Shown here piece by piece: positions 5,283 through 8,236 of a DNA stretch of 8,236 nucleotides (the first letter of the stretch is position 1; the number at the start of each line of letters is the position of its first letter). The DNA lies in the NCBI GenBank assembly GCA_016938515.1, contig JAFGUM010000079.1, forward strand, positions 1-8,236, given 5' to 3'. The notes beneath the pieces are model-generated. The model made no database searches, was not told the origin of the DNA, and was given only the letters and a program-made list of their open reading frames with translations. The position numbers were made by a program, and so were the translations under genes. This DNA comes from Spirochaetales bacterium. Its GTDB lineage: Bacteria > Spirochaetota > Spirochaetia > Treponematales > UBA12059.

Positions 5283-7630
5283 GGCTGATCAGCTTCCTTA
5301 CCGGTTGAAAGCTCGGCAAGAGCATCGTGGAGCAAACGCGCCGTACCTGCTTTGCGGTTACTAACGCCAGAAAAGCTATCGTCCGCTACGCCTATACATG
5401 AAGGGCAGCCGTTTTCACAATCACACGTAGATATCCTGCCCAGAGCCGCTTCCAGAATTGTACCCGTGTTGGCAGCAAGCGCTTCGGATAGACCGGTTCC
5501 GCCCGGATAGCGATCCCAGACATACACGGCAGGGCTCTGCCAGTGGTCGTCCATAACACGCCAACTCGCACCAAGATCAGATCGGTCGCACAGCAGTTGT
5601 ACTGGCGCCAGGGACCTGATGATCGAGCAGAACGACGAAAGCACCGCCGCTCGCTCCAGCATTCCCAACACCGCCAGAGATTTTCCCGATGCGCCGTGTT
5701 CTGGGAATACGAGCATCACGGAACGCGTTTGCATCTCTTCCGATGGCAGGAAAATCTCTCCGTATCCTATGTTTTCGTTCGTGTGGAACCGTAGCTTCTT
5801 GAACTTTTCGGCGCTCGATCGAACGAGCAGGTCTCCCGTAACGATTACGAGGCCGTCGGTTCCCATTCTTTCATCCTCTGACAAAACCTTGATGTCATTT
5901 TTCACTATGGCGTCGGTGTAATAGTTGAGCTCTCGCTCCTCCACGAGACATTGATGGTTCTCAATATCAAGTTTGGTGACTATAAACTGCCTGCCGCGGT
6001 GGATATACACCGCATCGTCAAAAACCAGCTCCTTTGCGCTCGGGCGATCCATCTCGCCTATAACTTCGTTGCGTCCCCTGGTCGTATCCAGGATGACTAT
6101 ATTGTCTGATGTAGCTGATCGTAACGATAATTTTTCAGCCGGATACCCGGAATCAGACCAGTACCAGCGTCCACCGGTCAGCCTCACGGTTCCATTTTCC
6201 TCAAGGAAGCCAAGCGCCGCTTCAAGGTCCGCTCCAAATGATTCACCCTGTCTGAAAGGCAATTCAAAAGCTGCGCACTTGACGTGATCCGCGTATATAT
6301 ACGGGTTTTCTGGATCTATCCTGGCGTTCTCTGCCATCGATCCAAAGAAGCGTTGGGGATGATCTATCAAGTATTGGTCTATGGGAGAGCTTGACGCTAC
6401 GTACACTGCCATTGAAGCGCCGCTTCTACGCCCCGCCCTTCCAGCCTGCTGCCAGAACGACGCGAGGCTACCTGGCCAACCAGCGATAACCGCGGCGTCG
6501 AGGCCGCCGATGTCTATGCCCAGTTCAAGTGCATTAGTAGACACTACCCCGTGCACGCTGCCATCCCGTAGTCCCCGCTCTATATCACGTCGCTCGGACG
6601 GGAGCAAGCCTGAGCGGTACGGTTCTACCCGTATGCGGTTGTTGTCGTTGTAGATATTTTTGAAGCTATCGTTGAGATAGGCAGCCAGTATCTCTACGCG
6701 TAGCCGCGAGCGAGCGAACAGTATGGTTCGGGTGCCGTGAGACAATAGCCTGCCCGCGATGCGCATGGACTCGTTTGCGGAGCTTTTCCTGATGCCCTGC
6801 ACTTCATCCACTAGTGGTGGATTGTAGAAAGCCACGATTTTCTCGGCTCTCGGCGCTCCATTGTTGGTAATTGCTACAACGTCACGCCCAATGAGGGCGG
6901 TTGCCAGCTCATCGGGGTTTCCTATTGTTGCCGAGCACAGGATAAAACGCGGATGGGCTCCGTAGTGCGCGGCTATCCTGACTAGCCGCCTGAAGACATT
7001 GGCTACGTGACTGCCAAAAACTCCGCGATACGAGTGCATCTCATCAACTACTACATAGCGCAATCCAGCAAAAAATTTTATCCATTTTGTATGATTGGGC
7101 AGTACCCCAGAGTGAAGCATGTCCGGATTTGATATGACTATCCTGGCCGATTCGCGAGCCGCCGCGCGAATTGACTGAGGGGTATCGCCGTCATAGGTCG
7201 CGGCTCGTATAGGCAGTGATCCAGCGTTGACGAGCGCGTTGAGCTCAGCCTGCTGATCCTGCGATAGGGCCTTCGTGGGAAACAGATACAGTGCCCTGGC
7301 GTCGGGATCGTCAAGCAAAGCTTGCGCTACGGGCAAATTGTAGCAGAGCGTCTTGCCGCTGGCTGTGGGTGTTACCACGACAAAATCCTTGCCGGCAGCA
7401 GCCATGTCCCATGCCTCGCGTTGGTGTGTATACAGCCGTTCAACTCCCCGCGCAGACAGAGCGTCGCGTAGCCGACGATCTACCCCGGAGGGAAACTCCG
7501 CATATTCCGCCTGGGCTGCGCCAACACGCTCTATGTGAGTTATACACGAGGATATTTCGGCATCTTCCAGAAAAGATGCGAGGCTGTCTCTGGTATCGTG
7601 CTTTTCCATGACTATACTATGATACGTCAT
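5279..7630 (-). CDS. mrfA: MrfA/YprA-type DExH helicase with C-terminal four-cysteine zinc site
   Basis: This is a 783-residue superfamily 2 helicase. In order: a Q-motif-like YTHQ (67-70), Walker A TPTASGKT (87-94), DEMH (196-199), SAT (233-235), motif V STNALELGIDIG (364-375) and motif VI QQAGRAGRR (394-402). A DUF1998-like C-terminal region carries CDCxxxCPSC, with C736, C738, C742 and C745 probably binding zinc. This order matches B. subtilis YprA/MrfA and its eukaryotic relative Hrq1, 3'-5' DNA helicases linked to crosslink and adduct repair. The next gene encodes the matching exonuclease MrfB, overlapping by GTGA. The start at 7630 is the first possible one after an in-frame stop, and 7609 (MEKHD) is the alternative; neither has a Shine-Dalgarno sequence. 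The family is certain; the mitomycin-repair role is inferred from the homologues. Confidence 0.92.
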   Translation of the reverse strand: MTYHSIVMEKHDTRDSLASFLEDAEISSCITHIERVGAAQAEYAEFPSGVDRRLRDALSARGVERLYTHQREAWDMAAAGKDFVVVTPTASGKTLCYNLPVAQALLDDPDARALYLFPTKALSQDQQAELNALVNAGSLPIRAATYDGDTPQSIRAAARESARIVISNPDMLHSGVLPNHTKWIKFFAGLRYVVVDEMHSYRGVFGSHVANVFRRLVRIAAHYGAHPRFILCSATIGNPDELATALIGRDVVAITNNGAPRAEKIVAFYNPPLVDEVQGIRKSSANESMRIAGRLLSHGTRTILFARSRLRVEILAAYLNDSFKNIYNDNNRIRVEPYRSGLLPSERRDIERGLRDGSVHGVVSTNALELGIDIGGLDAAVIAGWPGSLASFWQQAGRAGRRSGASMAVYVASSSPIDQYLIDHPQRFFGSMAENARIDPENPYIYADHVKCAAFELPFRQGESFGADLEAALGFLEENGTVRLTGGRWYWSDSGYPAEKLSLRSATSDNIVILDTTRGRNEVIGEMDRPSAKELVFDDAVYIHRGRQFIVTKLDIENHQCLVEERELNYYTDAIVKNDIKVLSEDERMGTDGLVIVTGDLLVRSSAEKFKKLRFHTNENIGYGEIFLPSEEMQTRSVMLVFPEHGASGKSLAVLGMLERAAVLSSFCSIIRSLAPVQLLCDRSDLGASWRVMDDHWQSPAVYVWDRYPGGTGLSEALAANTGTILEAALGRISTCDCENGCPSCIGVADDSFSGVSNRKAGTARLLHDALAELSTGKEADQP

Positions 7631-7648
7631 ACGAGCTGTCTTGGTAAA
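7619..7648 (-). promoter_or_regulatory. Candidate mrfA promoter overlapping its start region
   Basis: On the minus strand TTTACC (7648-7643) and TATCAT (7624-7619) are 18 nt apart, matching the sigma70 hexamers at four and five of six positions. Transcription would begin about 7612-7609, at or next to the second ATG of mrfA (7609). If real, the mRNA would be leaderless or nearly so and the ATG at 7630 would not be transcribed. By-eye call; moderate to low confidence. Confidence 0.35.
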
Positions 7649-7657
7649 TCGCCGGCG

Positions 7658-7714
7658 AATCGATGTCGATTAGACCCGCCCAGGCGTTTGCCAAACGGAG
7701 CATTTGGGCGCCCA
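7658..7714. repeat. Three short palindromes in the mrfA-glgC divergent intergenic region
   Basis: Three inverted repeats are clustered: AATCGA-TG-TCGATT (7658-7671), CGTTTG-C-CAAACG (7685-7697) and TGGGCGCCCA (7705-7714). They lie between the candidate promoters of the two divergent genes. Each could be a dimeric repressor site, but none matches an operator I can name, and short palindromes also arise by chance. Confidence 0.4.
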
Positions 7715-7729
7715 CGGAAGTTTGGAGCG

Positions 7730-7738
7730 TGCTATACT
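7730..7738 (+). promoter_or_regulatory. Candidate extended -10 promoter for glgC
   Basis: TGCTATACT contains a TGn extended -10 followed by TATACT (7733-7738). No good -35 lies 17 nt upstream, which is tolerated for extended -10 promoters. Transcription would start near 7745, leaving a leader of about 30 nt before the glgC start codon. Confidence 0.4.
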
Positions 7739-7764
7739 GCGTGGGCTGGGCATGAGCATCTGGC

Positions 7765-7770
7765 AGGAGG
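7765..7770 (+). promoter_or_regulatory. Strong ribosome binding site of glgC
   Basis: A full AGGAGG Shine-Dalgarno lies 5 nt before the ATG at 7776. It is the strongest in the window and fixes the glgC start. Confidence 0.85.
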
Positions 7771-7775
7771 ATATA

Positions 7776-8236
7776 ATGTATAAGGTTCTATCAATCGTTT
7801 TGGGTGGCGGCAAAGGCACCCGGTTATACCCGCTGACGAAGGATCGCGCCAAGCCAGCCGTACCTTTTGGCGGTCGCTACCGTATTGTTGACATCCCAAT
7901 CTCCAACTGTATCAATTCGGGTTTCAAGCAAATATACGTACTTACCCAGTTCAATTCGGCTTCACTGCATCTGCACATAGCCAAAAGCTACCAGTTTGAC
8001 AATTTTTCCAATGGTTTCGCGGAAGTACTGGCCGCAGAGCAGACACTCACGCACTCCGGCTGGTACGAAGGCACCGCCGATGCCGTACGAAAAAATCTGA
8101 TGCATTTCAGGCCTCAGACACCAACGCACTACCTTATAGTCTCCGGCGACCAGTTGTACCGCATGGATCTCTCCGATATGTTCAAGAAGCACGTTGAGTC
8201 TGGCAAAAAGCTTACCGTAGCGTGCACCACGGTAAC
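7776..8236 (+). CDS. glgC: Glucose-1-phosphate adenylyltransferase (ADP-glucose synthase), 3' end outside window
   Basis: The first 153 codons are present and the frame is open to the window end; the family is usually a little over 400 residues. The enzyme makes ADP-glucose from ATP and glucose-1-phosphate, the committed step of bacterial glycogen synthesis. Motifs seen: the nucleotide-binding loop LGGGKGTRLYPLT (9-21), RAKPAVPFGG (24-33) containing the lysine that in E. coli GlgC (K39) contacts the activator, DIPISNCINSG (39-49), YVLTQFNSASL (54-64), WYEGTADAV (96-104) and the metal-binding SGDQLYRMD (123-131). These favour GlgC over other sugar-phosphate nucleotidyltransferases. The ATG at 7776 is fixed by AGGAGG 5 nt upstream. 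The gene is divergent from mrfA and probably starts its own transcript. Whether other glycogen genes follow cannot be seen. Confidence 0.93.
   Translation, partial: MYKVLSIVLGGGKGTRLYPLTKDRAKPAVPFGGRYRIVDIPISNCINSGFKQIYVLTQFNSASLHLHIAKSYQFDNFSNGFAEVLAAEQTLTHSGWYEGTADAVRKNLMHFRPQTPTHYLIVSGDQLYRMDLSDMFKKHVESGKKLTVACTTV

Noticed and set aside
7685..7697. TTTG-CAAA palindrome as a LexA (SOS) box for mrfA
   Set aside because: The half-sites are separated by 1 nt, whereas the spirochaete LexA motif I recall has a 5-nt gap, and there is no second supporting site; SOS control cannot be claimed.
7535..7783. Plus-strand 82-codon frame spanning the mrfA-glgC gap
   Set aside because: It starts inside mrfA and overlaps the glgC ribosome binding site and start, with no domain or ribosome binding site of its own.
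1..8236. Mobile element, prophage, CRISPR or toxin-antitoxin system
   Set aside because: No transposase, integrase, terminal inverted repeats, regularly spaced direct repeats, tRNA attachment site or toxin-like gene pair could be found; the genes are housekeeping and repair functions in tight operons.

Overview
The window is ordinary, compact bacterial chromosome of moderate GC content: nine protein genes, most overlapping or only a few bases apart, and no tRNA, rRNA, CRISPR array, insertion sequence or phage gene that I could find. The gene content and the style of the tetratricopeptide (TPR) protein suggest a free-living or host-associated spirochaete (Spirochaetota). That assignment is an inference from general resemblance and was not tested by any search.

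Layout. Positions 1-1250 (+) hold a translation and ribosome-maturation cluster: the tail of a formylglycine-generating-enzyme-like (SUMF1-fold) gene, then smpB (trans-translation) and rsmD (16S rRNA m2G966 methyltransferase), with gaps of 2-3 nt. A small minus-strand gene (1236-1406, 56 codons, unknown function) converges on rsmD and overlaps its end. A divergent promoter region (about 1468-1560) separates it from a second plus-strand operon, 1584-4143. That operon has a small TPR-like protein, a 10-repeat TPR protein and rlmN (23S rRNA A2503 / tRNA A37 methyltransferase), joined by ATGA and GTGA stop/start overlaps.

Running the other way, 7630-4125 (-), are mrfA and mrfB, homologues of Bacillus subtilis YprA/YprB. 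They encode a DExH helicase with a C-terminal four-cysteine zinc site and a DEDDh-type exonuclease. In B. subtilis this pair acts in a nucleotide-excision-like repair route for mitomycin C damage that is independent of UvrABC. The two genes overlap by GTGA, and mrfB converges on rlmN with a 19-bp overlap. A 145-bp divergent intergenic region with several short palindromes separates mrfA from the 5' part of glgC (glucose-1-phosphate adenylyltransferase), which has a strong AGGAGG ribosome binding site and runs off the window.

The most noteworthy items are the intact mrfAB repair module, the signal arrangement at the mrfA start (no Shine-Dalgarno, with promoter-like hexamers placed for a nearly leaderless message), the paired-repeat architecture of the TPR protein with its small TPR-like partner, and the small convergent gene of unknown function. 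I see no clearly new multi-gene system here.
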